In this document: positions 1-10,100 of the stretch, one piece after another
How the letters are laid out: every line of letters begins with the position of its first letter
Numbering within the stretch: the stretch's first letter is position 1
NCBI GenBank assembly: GCA_947494095.1
Contig: CANLTI010000010.1
Coordinates: 1 to 64,000 of the forward strand
Direction: 5' to 3'
DNA length: 64,000 nucleotides
DNA from: an uncultured Pseudomonadales bacterium
GTDB taxonomy: Bacteria; Pseudomonadota; Gammaproteobacteria; Pseudomonadales; Cellvibrionaceae
The notes under the pieces: generated by a model
Databases searched by the model: none
What the model was told of the DNA's origin: nothing
What the model saw: only the letters and a program-made list of their open reading frames with translations
Position numbers and translations under genes: made by a program

Positions 1-195
1 ATGAAATCAAATCTTTTTGAACGCAATATAACTCATTAACATTAATACATGATATTACTGCAATGTGGTCACTTGCGCTAATTTTTTATGCTTCAAATTA
101 CACAAGCGCCCACACGCTTTGCTTGATCTGTCTTGTTAAAAAACGATAAGTGCGCAAAGGCTTTCTTATCTGTCCGACCGGCTTCGCCTTGTCGG
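1..195 (-). ncRNA. 16S rRNA leader (5' part of rrn transcript)
   Basis: Read on the minus strand this stretch resembles the leader in front of gammaproteobacterial 16S genes. There is a boxA-like GTTTTTTAACAA (133-144) used for antitermination. It is followed by the typical GTGTGGGCGCTTGTG (101-115). The 16S gene is not in the window; by the usual leader length it should begin shortly left of base 1. Small ORFs across 93-610 are not believable genes. The leader assignment rests on motif resemblance plus the three promoters. Confidence 0.7.
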
Positions 196-203
196 GGTGG
201 CGT

Positions 204-231
204 ATAATACGCTTTTTTCTTTACCTTGCAA
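204..231 (-). promoter_or_regulatory. rRNA operon promoter, proximal of three
   Basis: Minus strand: -35 TTGCAA (226-231), 16-bp spacer, -10 TATTAT (204-209), discriminator ACGCCACC. It has the same spacing and the same kind of -35 as its two neighbours and lies about 60 bp upstream of the boxA-like site. Confidence 0.6.
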
Positions 232-314
232 GCTTTTTCTTTGTTTAATTTGTTTTTACAAAACAAATTAAACATCAAATCAACTTACTCTCAACCTTGC
301 AGATCGAGGCGCGC

Positions 315-342
315 ATTATACTCAGCAGCTCATTTTTTGCAA
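315..342 (-). promoter_or_regulatory. rRNA operon promoter, middle of three
   Basis: Minus strand: -35 TTGCAA (337-342), 16-bp spacer, -10 TATAAT (315-320), then GCGCGCCTC, identical to the distal promoter from the -10 into the discriminator. Confidence 0.75.
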
Positions 343-433
343 GACTCAATTTTTATTTTTTTCATTTAAAAAATTGATTCACGAGAACTCTGGAAACCCT
401 TCCCAACAGCCTTGACCCCGTGATGAGGCGCGC

Positions 434-461
434 ATTATAGGTAGTTTTACGCGCCGCGCAA
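434..461 (-). promoter_or_regulatory. rRNA operon promoter, distal of three
   Basis: On the minus strand a -35 TTGCGC (456-461) and a perfect -10 TATAAT (434-439) are separated by 16 bp. The -10 is followed by the GC-rich discriminator GCGCGCC, the hallmark of stringently controlled stable-RNA promoters. It is the outermost of three promoters pointing left, all with a 16-bp spacer. Confidence 0.75.
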
Positions 462-615
462 GTGTTTTTTTGATATTTCTTTTTAAGGCTATTTATTGAG
501 CCTACCCTGGCGCTGCATGACACCCACCATTTTAAATCTGAATAAGCCCACTCACCAAATAACAACACCCATTCAATAACAACAACTATTAAAAGCAGCA
601 GACAAAACAAAGCCT

Positions 616-1164
616 TTACGCTTTAGCTTTATTCCAGGGCATATGCGCTAAGCACATTGCCATGCCACAGGTATCGGTAATACCCGCAAACATCAAGCCC
701 GCCCCTACAAAAGCCGAAATACCGTATAAATAAGAACTAACCAATGCCCCTAACGCCACGCCCAGCACTACTAAAAAGCCTGCCGCTATTCTCACTTGAC
801 GCTCTAGACTTATAACTTTGCCCCCACCATTTTTAACGCCAACTCCAGCCGCCTTAAGCCCATTAAGCCCACCATCAATAATGACCAAGGGGCGCTGCGT
901 CTTACCTTGCAGCTTATCCACAGCTACTTGTGCTCGCTTTCCGCTTTGGCACAGCAAATACACAGGCTCATCGGTATGGCCCACCTCATTCAGCTTAGCG
1001 TCAAACGAATCAGGCGTTAGCTCTTGCACCGGCAAGCACACACAACCTTCAAGGTACTCCCCTTGCACCTCTGCTGCTGTTCGCAAATCAAGGACGGTTA
1101 TTGTGCCTTTTTGCTGATTAAATAAAGCAGAAAAGTCGACTGCGCTTTGTGTTGATATAGACAT
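616..1164 (-). CDS. Rhodanese-domain inner-membrane protein with DUF2892 tail
   Basis: 182 residues. The N-terminal rhodanese domain (about 15-110) carries the active-site loop CQSGKRA with Cys72, which in this family accepts a sulfane sulfur as persulfide. The C-terminal part (about 122-165) is a hydrophobic two-helix DUF2892 segment that anchors the protein in the inner membrane, as in YgaP. It is the second gene of a two-gene unit behind the ArsR-type regulator, 24 bp away. With that regulator it probably handles reactive sulfur species. The physiological substrate cannot be told from sequence. Confidence 0.85.
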   Translation of the reverse strand: MSISTQSAVDFSALFNQQKGTITVLDLRTAAEVQGEYLEGCVCLPVQELTPDSFDAKLNEVGHTDEPVYLLCQSGKRAQVAVDKLQGKTQRPLVIIDGGLNGLKAAGVGVKNGGGKVISLERQVRIAAGFLVVLGVALGALVSSYLYGISAFVGAGLMFAGITDTCGMAMCLAHMPWNKAKA

Positions 1165-1188
1165 AAAAACCTCTTTATAGAGAAATAA

Positions 1189-1476
1189 TTAAGGACAATA
1201 AATAGACTTAAGCGTGGCAATAACCTTTAACGCACTATCATCCGCGATACGGTAATACACCGCTTGCGACTCTTTGCGACAAGCCAGCAGACCCGCTTCA
1301 CGCATACGCGCTAAATGCTGTGACAATGCAGACTGACTTAGCGGCACCAATATATTGAGCTCACTCACCGATAGCTCCTGCTCGGCCAATGAGCAGCAGA
1401 TCATTAACCGGTTTACATTCCCCAGCTCTTTTAGCAAGTTTGCTGCGGCACTGGCATGCTGAGCTAAGGCCTCCAT
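1189..1476 (-). CDS. ArsR/SmtB-family repressor, BigR/SqrR-like
   Basis: 95 residues from the ATG at 1476; a TTG at 1581 would add 35 residues but would place the start inside the inverted-repeat operator. I chose 1476 because the family normally begins with this stretch and AAGG lies 5 nt upstream. The winged helix-turn-helix is at about residues 44-66 (SQSALSQHLARMREAGLL). Cysteines at 27/28 and near the C-terminus (94, SIYCP) sit where BigR and SqrR keep their persulfide-sensing pair. Together with the adjacent rhodanese gene this suggests repression relieved by sulfide or persulfide. That role is inferred. Confidence 0.8.
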   Translation of the reverse strand: MEALAQHASAAANLLKELGNVNRLMICCSLAEQELSVSELNILVPLSQSALSQHLARMREAGLLACRKESQAVYYRIADDSALKVIATLKSIYCP

Positions 1477-1581
1477 GGAGGCCTTATCGCTATTTACACT
1501 TGGTGCTGCTTGGGTCGTGCCTTCGAGTATCACTGCAAAGCCTCTGGTTAATTCGATAAGCAGAGTATTCACCAATAGCAA

Positions 1582-1618
1582 AATATTAGCAATACCTTAA
1601 TTAGAATTTGCTAATATT
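1582..1618. promoter_or_regulatory. Inverted-repeat operator upstream of arsR-type gene
   Basis: A perfect 11-bp inverted repeat, AATATTAGCAA (1582-1592) and TTGCTAATATT (1608-1618), separated by 15 bp. It lies about 106 bp upstream of the chosen ATG of the ArsR-type gene and is the natural candidate autoregulatory operator. Confidence 0.6.
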
Positions 1619-1706
1619 AATTACTCATTAATAGCTATAACCCTATAACTCAATCACAACCTAAAGGCAGGAGGGGCCAATTACCATCAACCCCATAAAA
1701 GTAAAA

Positions 1707-1728
1707 GGCCGCAAACAAAGTTGCGGCC
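1707..1728 (-). terminator. Intrinsic terminator of dbpA
   Basis: GGCCGCAA and TTGCGGCC form an 8-bp stem with a 6-nt loop, followed on the minus strand by TTTTAC. It lies 66 bp beyond the dbpA stop codon. Confidence 0.75.
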
Positions 1729-1793
1729 GATATAAACAAAGCAGAAATCAAGCAAGGTAGATACTAACCGCCCAATACCCGCCGAGTAGCCTA

Positions 1794-3197
1794 TTAGATG
1801 ATACGAGCGCGAAAACTACGACCCTTGATTTTACCGTGCACAATTTTACTTAAAGCGTCGCTAGCAACCCTGCCCTCTACCGCAACAAACGCCCAGTTAT
1901 CCATGATCTGTATTTTACCCACCTGCTTGCCATCAATACCGTCTTGTCCCGTTAATGCACCTAAAATATCACCGGCGCGCACCTTTTGCTTTTTACCGCC
2001 ATCAATTTGTAAGGTTGCCATACTGGGCTTATAAGCACCCGCTTTTAGCGCCTCAGCTTTAGGTAAAGGCTGCTTATCGATGACAAAGCTATGCGCTTGC
2101 TCTAAGCGCTCTAGCTTGAACTGCTCTTTACCACTAAATAATGTACAAGCTACGCCTTGCACACCTGCCCGGCCAGTACGGCCAATACGGTGTGTATGCA
2201 CGGCTATTTCACGGGCAATATGGTAGTTTATTACCGCATCTAGAGCGGCAATATCTAAGCCTCGCGCCGCGACATCTGTTGCCACTAACACACTCACGCT
2301 CTTACTAGCAAAACGCACCAAGGCTTGATCGCGCTCACGCTGCTCTAAATCACCATGCAAAGCCACGGCACTAAAGCCTTGCTCGCCAAGGTAATCGGCG
2401 ACCTGCTGTGTTTCACGTTTGGTATTACAAAACACTACTGCGCTTGTGGGGCGAGTATCGCAGAGCAATAAACGCACCGCCATTAAGCGCTTGGTCTCTT
2501 CGGTACCCTCTAGACTATCTATATTGTAAAAGTATTGGGTGATTGTTTCTTCGGCCTCAGCTGAGTCGATAGTGACGCGTGCTGGCGCCTTCATCACACG
2601 CTTAGCAATAGACTCGATCTCTGGCGGGAAGGTTGCACTAAACAGCAATGTTTGGCGCTGCTTGGGTGCATAACTCAAAATAGCATCGAGGGTTTCTTGA
2701 AAACCCATATCTAACATGCGATCAGCCTCATCGAGCACAAGGTTTTGTACGTGATCAAGCTTGAGCGTGCCTTTACGCAAATGCTCTTCAATGCGGCCCG
2801 GTGTACCCACAATAATATGAGCACCGTGCTCTAAAGAGCCAATTTGAGGACCAAAGGGCATGCCACCGCAAATACCCAATACTTTAATATTGTGGATAGC
2901 GCGCGCTAGTTTGCGTATTTCTGCGGCAACTTGCTCAGCAAGCTCGCGCGTGGGGCACAGTATTAAGGTTTGAATACAAAAGCGCTTAACATTTAAGTGC
3001 TGCAAAATACCCAAACCAAAAGCGGCGGTTTTACCTGAGCCCGTTTTAGCCTGCGCAATCAGGTCTTTACCTTCTAAAATGACCGGTAAACTCTGCGCCT
3101 GAATAGGCGTCATCGTATTATAATTAAGGCTTTGAAGGTTAGTTAGTAGCTCGGGTTTAAGCTCTAGCGAAGAAAACGCATCAGATACAGCAGGCAT
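1794..3197 (-). CDS. dbpA: ATP-dependent RNA helicase DbpA
   Basis: 467 residues, the usual DbpA length. DEAD-box motifs are in order: Q motif (TPIQAQSLP), Walker A AQAKTGSGKT (about 50-59), PTRELA, TPGR, DEAD (about 156), SAT, then HRIGRTGRAG in the second RecA-like lobe. The C-terminal 75 residues form the DbpA RNA-binding domain, including GDILGALTG and the HGKIKGRSFRARII end. The E. coli enzyme is activated by hairpin 92 of 23S rRNA and works in 50S subunit assembly. It is transcribed alone, with its own terminator downstream, and lies 1.3 kb from an rRNA promoter region. Confidence 0.95.
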   Translation of the reverse strand: MPAVSDAFSSLELKPELLTNLQSLNYNTMTPIQAQSLPVILEGKDLIAQAKTGSGKTAAFGLGILQHLNVKRFCIQTLILCPTRELAEQVAAEIRKLARAIHNIKVLGICGGMPFGPQIGSLEHGAHIIVGTPGRIEEHLRKGTLKLDHVQNLVLDEADRMLDMGFQETLDAILSYAPKQRQTLLFSATFPPEIESIAKRVMKAPARVTIDSAEAEETITQYFYNIDSLEGTEETKRLMAVRLLLCDTRPTSAVVFCNTKRETQQVADYLGEQGFSAVALHGDLEQRERDQALVRFASKSVSVLVATDVAARGLDIAALDAVINYHIAREIAVHTHRIGRTGRAGVQGVACTLFSGKEQFKLERLEQAHSFVIDKQPLPKAEALKAGAYKPSMATLQIDGGKKQKVRAGDILGALTGQDGIDGKQVGKIQIMDNWAFVAVEGRVASDALSKIVHGKIKGRSFRARII

Positions 3198-3330
3198 GAT
3201 AAATAACTCGTTGCGACGGGCATGCTATGCATGACCGCAAAAGGTTAAGAATTATACAGCAGCAACCCCACAACACCCACTGCCCATTACATATAATTAA
3301 GCCTCACCCCAAAAGAGCGAAGCCCGTAAA

Positions 3331-3837
3331 CTACCGAAAAATTGAGCTACTGAGCGATTTAGCAACAAACTTTTCACCAGCCATTGTATTTTCAACTCTA
3401 CCCGTTTGCGCCATAAATGTATTCAATACCACACCACACGCCACATTAACGTTGATCGAGGCGCCCTCACCAAATTGCGGGATGTAAACACAGCTGTCGC
3501 ATAGCGCTAAAGCGACAGCTGGCAAACCCACACCCTCATTCCCCATAACAAACACTGTATTTTGGCGAAAACTAACACTATTAATGGACTGTGCAGTGGG
3601 TGTTATTTCTACGGCGGTAATATGATAACCTTTGCCACGATAAAACTCACACGCACTAGCCAGCGTAAAGAAGTGCGCCATTGGCGTCGTACTATGAGTA
3701 TTTTTATTACCATAAGAGGCATACTTTTTACGGCCCACAACACATACCTGCTCAACACCCAGTGCATTACACGTACGAATCAGCTGACCTAAATTGGTGT
3801 TTTTTTCGATATTGTGCAATATCACGACAACTTGCAT
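3331..3837 (-). CDS. TrmH/SpoU-family RNA 2'-O-methyltransferase
   Basis: 168 residues from the ATG at 3837. The longer frame upstream would run into the divergent lipoprotein gene and adds no homologous sequence. The three SPOUT motifs are visible: NTNLGQLIRTCNALG near the N-terminus, FVMGNEGVGLP in the middle and PQFGEGASINVNVACGVVL near the end. These form the trefoil-knot SAM site and the dimer interface. The protein is a minimal catalytic domain without an RNA-binding extension, so the target RNA (tRNA or rRNA position) cannot be named. It stands alone. Confidence 0.85.
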   Translation of the reverse strand: MQVVVILHNIEKNTNLGQLIRTCNALGVEQVCVVGRKKYASYGNKNTHSTTPMAHFFTLASACEFYRGKGYHITAVEITPTAQSINSVSFRQNTVFVMGNEGVGLPAVALALCDSCVYIPQFGEGASINVNVACGVVLNTFMAQTGRVENTMAGEKFVAKSLSSSIFR

Positions 3838-3907
3838 AGCATGCGCGGCCTTTATGCTTAGTGATGGGCGCGCAATAATACATGAAGCCATTGACTTGGA
3901 GTAAATA

Positions 3908-5764
3908 ATGATCACCCCTAAAAATACACTTAAAGCGGCAATTTCACTTATTGCCTTAAGCCTTACCGCAGGCTGCGGCACACAACCAATACAAAGTGAA
4001 GCCCCGTTTGCCGCTACGGCAACCAGCGCACACAGCCTCAACCAATATGACACGCAAGCTCAGGCGCTGTTTGAAACAATTTTTGAAGAAAATGTAGCCC
4101 TTAGCCCTATCTGGCAAACCTATTTAGGACGCTCAACTAACCAAGACAAATGGGATGACCTATCTCCCGCGCACGCAGAGCGTCAACTGGCTTTAAGTAA
4201 AGCACACTTAAAAAAGCTCAACAAAATAGATGTCACGCAACTCAGCCCCTCAGTCGCTTTAAGTTATCGCTTACAAAAAACACAACTACAAGAGTCCATT
4301 GAAGATTATCAATGGCGGTACCATGGTTACCCCATCAATCAAATGTTTGGTAGCCATAGCCAAGTACCTTCATTATTGATTAACCAACAGCGTATTAGCA
4401 CCATTACTGATGCACAAAATTATATTGCACGCTTAAATGCAATACCCACATTTTTTGAGCAACAAATTGCCGATTTAAAAGTGCGCGAAGGGCTTGGCAT
4501 CATAGCGCCAAAATTTGTATTTGAGCATGTGATTCGTGATAGCAAAAACTTACTCAAAGGGCAGCCTTTTACCCAGAGTGCAGACCAAAGCACGCTGCTT
4601 GCTGATTTCAGCAAGAAAATCAACGAAGCAGGATTTACACAAGCCCAAAAGACAGAGCTACTGCAACAAGCTAATAGCGCCCTAAAGCTTAGCGTAGCAC
4701 CTGCCTATAAAAATTTAGTTAGCTACCTAGAGCAATTGAGTAAAAAGGCAGAAAAAGAAGGCGGCGCCTGGAAAATGCCCGACGGTGAAGCCTTTTACAA
4801 CAATGCATTAGCACGCACCACTACCACGAGCCTCACCGCCGACGACATCCACAATATTGGCCTGCAAGATGTGAAGCGCATTCACAAAGAAATGACAGCC
4901 ATTAAAAATACCGTTAATTTTGATGGCGACTTGGCTGAATTTTTTGTGCATATGCGCACCAGCCCCCAATTTACTTATGCTGAAAACGAAGAAGGCAAAG
5001 CGAAATATTTAAAAGAAACAACCGCCTATATCGATGCAATGCAAAAAGCGTTGCCAACTGTTTTTAATATTTTGCCAAAAGCGGCATTAAATGTAAAAGC
5101 CGTAGAACCCTTTAGGGAGAAGTCGGCGGGTAAAGCTTTTTACCAAGCTCCTGCGCCCGACGGTTCACGCCCAGGCACTTACTATGTCAACTTATACAGT
5201 TTAAAAAATATGCCTTGGTATCAAATGGAAGCGCTGGCTTTTCATGAGGCTCTTCCCGGTCATCATATGCAAATAGCCATAGCCCAAGAGCTAGAGGGTA
5301 TTCCCAAATTTAGAAAATACGGTGGCTATACCGCCTATATTGAAGGCTGGGGACTCTACTCTGAATATTTACCGAAAGAAATGGGCTTTTATAAAGACCC
5401 CTATTCTGATTTTGGTCGTTTAGCGATGGAATTATGGCGCGCCTGCCGCTTAGTGGTAGATACCGGCGTACACGCCAAGCAATGGACCAAACAACAAGCC
5501 ATTGACTTCTTAAAAGAAAACACACCCAACCCCGTTAATGATATAGAGCGCGCCGTAGAGCGTTACCTCGTTATGCCCTCGCAAGCGACGGCCTACAAAG
5601 TTGGTATGATTCAAATATTAGAGCTACGTAAAGCCGCACAAAAGGCGCTAGGCGATGACTTTGATATTCGCGGCTTTCATGATGCCGTGTTAAAAAATGG
5701 CGCATTGCCATTGAGTGTTTTAACACAAGAGGTTGAAGCTTGGGTAGAGTCTGAGCGTCGATAG
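3908..5764 (+). CDS. DUF885 family lipoprotein, putative metallopeptidase
   Basis: 618 residues with a lipoprotein signal peptide ending in the lipobox LTAGC (Cys at about 23), so it is exported and lipid-anchored. The body is a DUF885 domain. The signature HEALPGHH at about 446-453, followed by EGWGLYSE, resembles a zinc-protease HExxH-type site and probably binds metal. Most members are uncharacterised; some are annotated as peptidases. GGAG lies 7 nt before the ATG. The gene stands alone, divergent from the methyltransferase gene. Confidence 0.85.
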   Translation: MITPKNTLKAAISLIALSLTAGCGTQPIQSEAPFAATATSAHSLNQYDTQAQALFETIFEENVALSPIWQTYLGRSTNQDKWDDLSPAHAERQLALSKAHLKKLNKIDVTQLSPSVALSYRLQKTQLQESIEDYQWRYHGYPINQMFGSHSQVPSLLINQQRISTITDAQNYIARLNAIPTFFEQQIADLKVREGLGIIAPKFVFEHVIRDSKNLLKGQPFTQSADQSTLLADFSKKINEAGFTQAQKTELLQQANSALKLSVAPAYKNLVSYLEQLSKKAEKEGGAWKMPDGEAFYNNALARTTTTSLTADDIHNIGLQDVKRIHKEMTAIKNTVNFDGDLAEFFVHMRTSPQFTYAENEEGKAKYLKETTAYIDAMQKALPTVFNILPKAALNVKAVEPFREKSAGKAFYQAPAPDGSRPGTYYVNLYSLKNMPWYQMEALAFHEALPGHHMQIAIAQELEGIPKFRKYGGYTAYIEGWGLYSEYLPKEMGFYKDPYSDFGRLAMELWRACRLVVDTGVHAKQWTKQQAIDFLKENTPNPVNDIERAVERYLVMPSQATAYKVGMIQILELRKAAQKALGDDFDIRGFHDAVLKNGALPLSVLTQEVEAWVESERR

Positions 5765-5787
5765 CGTTACTCGCTCACTCAAATCCT

Positions 5788-5813
5788 GCAGGGCTTGCCA
5801 TGGCAAGCCCTGC
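5788..5813. terminator. 26-bp perfect palindrome between convergent genes
   Basis: GCAGGGCTTGCCA is followed directly by its reverse complement, giving a 13-bp GC-rich hairpin between the convergent DUF885 and DUF1501 genes. There is no T tract on either side, so termination is inferred from position and stem stability only. Confidence 0.5.
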
Positions 5814-5862
5814 TCTGCGACTCCCACCCATTTAGAAGACACCACTGCAAGCAATATCACTT

Positions 5863-7143
5863 TTAGCCAAAAAAATTAAATTGCTCAGTTGTATTCAAAT
5901 TAAACATATCATTGAGTACCCCGCCACTCATACCCAAATAACCTCTTAAGGCTTGATGAATGTGCTTAGGATAAATAATGTTACCGCTGGTATCGGGTAT
6001 TAAGGTATTAGGGTTAACTTTTAAGATATTTTGTTTGTCGTCGGTCCCTGCAATAACACGATTACCCCAGCTGGGGTTATGCTCCATCACTATCGCGCTG
6101 CCTATTGGCCAATGATCTTTACCGTTACTACTGTTATACCAAGGTGTGCGGGCAAAGTCGCTAGCAACTAATACAGTTAAGCGATCTGCAATACCCTGCT
6201 CGGCGGCGTAATCCCAAAGATAATCTATACCCGCAGTCAACTCGGCAAGTTTTGGCATTTGCTCTGCATCGTGATCTGCATGAGTATCAAAGCCATTTAA
6301 GAACGCATCAGCACTGCAAGCCACACCTGATTTAAAAGCGAGTACCGTCATCTGCATTTGCTGCTTAAAGCTATTGTTTTGTAGCTCATCGCTAGAGGGG
6401 ATGACTGCCGCAAAGTCTTCTAGGCCTGCTGCATTTTGACGCGCACTATAATAGGCATCCATAGCATATTGAGCTCGCGGCAAATTGGTGGCTCTACTAC
6501 GCAAGCGCTGTAAACGTGCTTGCTGGTGCTCTTTAACGGCTTCTAGCATATCGGGGTTTTGAAACGTTTGAGTTCTATCCCACGGCAATACGTTAGGGGT
6601 CAAAACACTGAGCAATGCGTTGACATCATTTAAGCGGGTGTAACGAATTAGCCGTGCCGTTTCGGCATAACCTCCGTAATTTAAATAAGACAAGGGTAAG
6701 TGCGGAGCATGTTGAGCGGAAAATAATGCCGTGAGCGAAGGAAAGCCCGCCGAATTGCGGCCACTCCAGTTATGTAATATACCTGTAGAGTGAGAGTTCG
6801 TTTGAGCATCAATACCGTTAATCACTAGCATTTTAGTATAGTGCTTATTAAAAAAATCTGCATTGTTAGCAACCGGCGCAAAAGGCAAATTGCCTGCTGT
6901 ATCCATAGCGCCAGTTGTCGCCCAGTTGTTAATAATACTCTCGCCGGCTATGTTGGCCTTAGGGTCGCAAAAACTCGCAGTATCCCACGCGCCATCAGCC
7001 TGAATTGTCATAAAAAGGCGACCCGTATAATTTTGGGGTGCCGCAAATAATTTACCTGTAGACGCAGTACTAAATGCCGCTGTAGCAGCGACTTTATTAA
7101 GACTCTGCAATAAGCCCCTACGGCTTAACTTTATATTACCCAT
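5863..7143 (-). CDS. DUF1501 family Tat-exported protein
   Basis: 426 residues from the ATG at 7143, which has AGGGGA upstream; a TTG two codons earlier is less likely. The N-terminus has a twin-arginine signal, LSRRGLLQ, then a hydrophobic stretch ending near KLFAAP. The rest is a DUF1501 domain, distantly related to alkaline-phosphatase-like sulfatases, with GFDTHADHDA, LVASDFARTPW and GKDHWP motifs. These proteins are typically encoded beside large cytochrome-containing DUF1549/DUF1553/DUF1592-type proteins, as here. The substrate is unknown. It follows the heme lipoprotein gene by 44 bp, so the two are probably one operon. Confidence 0.85.
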   Translation of the reverse strand: MGNIKLSRRGLLQSLNKVAATAAFSTASTGKLFAAPQNYTGRLFMTIQADGAWDTASFCDPKANIAGESIINNWATTGAMDTAGNLPFAPVANNADFFNKHYTKMLVINGIDAQTNSHSTGILHNWSGRNSAGFPSLTALFSAQHAPHLPLSYLNYGGYAETARLIRYTRLNDVNALLSVLTPNVLPWDRTQTFQNPDMLEAVKEHQQARLQRLRSRATNLPRAQYAMDAYYSARQNAAGLEDFAAVIPSSDELQNNSFKQQMQMTVLAFKSGVACSADAFLNGFDTHADHDAEQMPKLAELTAGIDYLWDYAAEQGIADRLTVLVASDFARTPWYNSSNGKDHWPIGSAIVMEHNPSWGNRVIAGTDDKQNILKVNPNTLIPDTSGNIIYPKHIHQALRGYLGMSGGVLNDMFNLNTTEQFNFFG

Positions 7144-7187
7144 TGCCAATTCCCCTATGTAGGTGGCTATAGAGTTTATTGGTATGA

Positions 7188-10100
7188 TTATTCATGTAGA
7201 TATAAATAGTCAGTCATTAGGTAGACCAAAAAACTAATCCATGTGCCCTGCATGTAATATGGGTCAGAAAATTCTTGGGTCATATCTAATTGCCACCAGT
7301 TCTCGATGGGTAAATCACAAGCTTCGCTTTCCCAATCATAGGCACGCTGAGCCCGATTAGCTTGTCGCCACTGCCATGTTTCAACGATAAAATTAAAGCT
7401 GGCATCGATTTCAAGGCTATTAACGTCTAATGTTTCGCCTAAAAAAAGAGCGTGCAGGCGCACGAGTTGTTGCCGTATTTGAATTTCACCTAGCGTGCCA
7501 CCGTAAGGCTCCAAGTCATTTATCGCTAACGCTAAATTAACAGGGTAATCGTTTGCGCCTCGGCGCCATGCCTGCACCTCTAGCGTATAAGTACCCGATA
7601 TCGCTATATTCACGGGCAACGTGACTCCGCCATACCATAAAACATAACCGGTATGGGCACTCAAGGCCTCTTCGTAAAACCGACTCCCCGTGGCACTGCC
7701 ATCTTTATTTTTAGTGACGCTAAAGCCTTCAAAATCACTTAGATCTTGCCCTGCAATATTGAATACAGCGCCCCCTTGAGAATCTTTTAAGGTAATACGA
7801 GTAATAATAAGATTAGTGCTTTCACCTAAGTTTTCATCCCAATAGGGATCAACAAATTGTAAACTCACATTTTGCTCCCCATCGGGGACCTCTAACTGCA
7901 AAGTGTATACCTCAGCGGTAGCAGTATTAACACCACTAACACGGTGCTGATTTGCGGCATGAGTAACGGGTGTTATCAAACGGTCAACTTGGTTCAATAA
8001 TATTGGCGACGGGTTACGATTAACATCTAAAACCACTGCACCACAAGCCACTGAAGTGGCCTGAGTTAAAGCCACATTAGCCATTAGTGTATTTAGCTCA
8101 CGGGCGCGAGCGGTAATACCAAGCGAGTCCATACCACCGTAATAAATTAAATAACGGTTCATTAAACTGGTGTACTTATTACTTAACAGCCAGGGTGCTT
8201 CTAGCTCACCCCAAGCATAACCTATTAAGGATTTTGTTTTTGACTCTAGCTCTTCAGGGGTCAATAAACGGCCTACACCAACACCGGCCAGTCTATTTTT
8301 TTGTTCGCTATCAAGCGTTTCACTGGCACTCACAGCTCTAAACCACGGGCTTAATAACATTTTAGTGAGTGCGTCTTTCAAATTAAAAGCATCGCCGCTG
8401 TAAGCGCTCGAGCCCTCTATACCTATTTTAAACTCTGCCGCTAATGTATTAATGAATGTATTTTGCGCATCAAAGGCTGCAAGCTGAGCAGCATAGTTTT
8501 CATCGTCGATCACCTCTGGTGCCTCCATTAATTCTTCTGCCATAATGGCGGGCCACCAAAATTTAATTGCCGCTTGAGCAAAGCGCTCATCTTGAATAAT
8601 TTGCGTTGCCAACCACTGTAAACTGGCATTCACGCTATAAGTACTATCATTGACGGCTACTGTATTATTAAACCCTGCCGGTCTTACATCGCTAAACCAT
8701 GTATCACCGCGTCGATATAAGTCGGTATTTTTGTATTCCCGAGGTAGCGCATCTACCCCACCCCAGCCATCACGATAAACACCTTCGTCACCATAATTTT
8801 GAAATGATGCTGCTATAGGGTCCATTGTCATATGGCATACCGTACAGTTTGTATTATTCATGGTCGGATTGTTGGTATCAGCTAAGGCTTCGGGATCACT
8901 TGTGCGCGCCGCAGATTTCTCTATATCGACGCCTAAAAAATGGTAGCTAGCCCAGCGGGCACGTGCGCGATTGCGATTAGTCTCAGTCGTTGGGTAACGA
9001 TTTAAAAAAGCCGGTTCGTTTAAAATACCCGCATGAGGATAGCTGACATAGTCGCCATGCGATGCGATGAGCGAGCCCGTACCCTCTACAAAATTTGATG
9101 AGAATTGGTCGTCATGGACTATTTGTCCACGGTTGAATACAGGTTTAAAAACAGTGTAATCATCACTATCAAAAAGATTGGTCACATCGGCCTGATAAAT
9201 TTCAGCTAACTGTGGGTTAGCCATTGTGTAATTAGCGGTCAATATTTGAGTGTAAGGCAGGTCGTGCTCTACTACATGAGCAATAAGTTTTAGCGGTGAA
9301 AAAGCAACACCATGGCGCATTTTTGCGTAAAAATTATTGTAAAAATCACTCCGCAAATTTTGCTGGCTCGCTTCAACAAATTTTGCAGCAAGCGCAGGAT
9401 AAAAGCTCGCATTAGGCTCGAGTACATTTAATGTTAGGCCTTGATTAAAGGCGTCAGTCAGTAATTTGTCATTAGCGCCGCGCAGTAAAAACTGATGAAA
9501 GCCGTCACCAGACATTAACCCATGCAGCGCCGTAGGCAAATCGGCTTGGGCCATGCTGAGCTCTTGCTCACTTGGTAGCCGGCCCGCAATAATTAATGCC
9601 GCTCGACGCAACGTCTGCTCATTACTCGCGTGTACTACATTGTCAAAAATATCAATTTTACCCGCGTTTGTGTTTGCACCGGTTATCAAGCCAATAACCG
9701 CTTGCAATGCTTGGTATTCATTGCTTGTAGTGCCAAAAATAGCGCCGCCTTGATGGGCAGCACCGCCTTGCACTTTAGTGAGCAAGTAGGCGCCACCTAA
9801 ATTGTCATCTAATACAAAATTCTGAATAATTAAGAAATTAGCATCAGCCTGATCTATACCAATATTAAAAATTAAACGGGTATCGCCCGATAACCCGCCA
9901 ACTTGATGGCAGTCGACACACCTTACTTGAGTTACTGGCTGTTCAACCTGCGCTTTATATAATGTTAATGCCTCTTGTAAAAAAGTCGCTGCACTTGATG
10001 ATGCACGAGAGGTGCTCTCGGTAGACGACTGCACCGCTGAGCTCTGAGCCATACTAGAGCTAGCGATTACATTAGACTCAGAGCCATCAGATGAAGAGCT

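Noticed and set aside
93..610. Small leftward ORFs at the left edge
   Set aside because: They overlap the rRNA promoters and leader.
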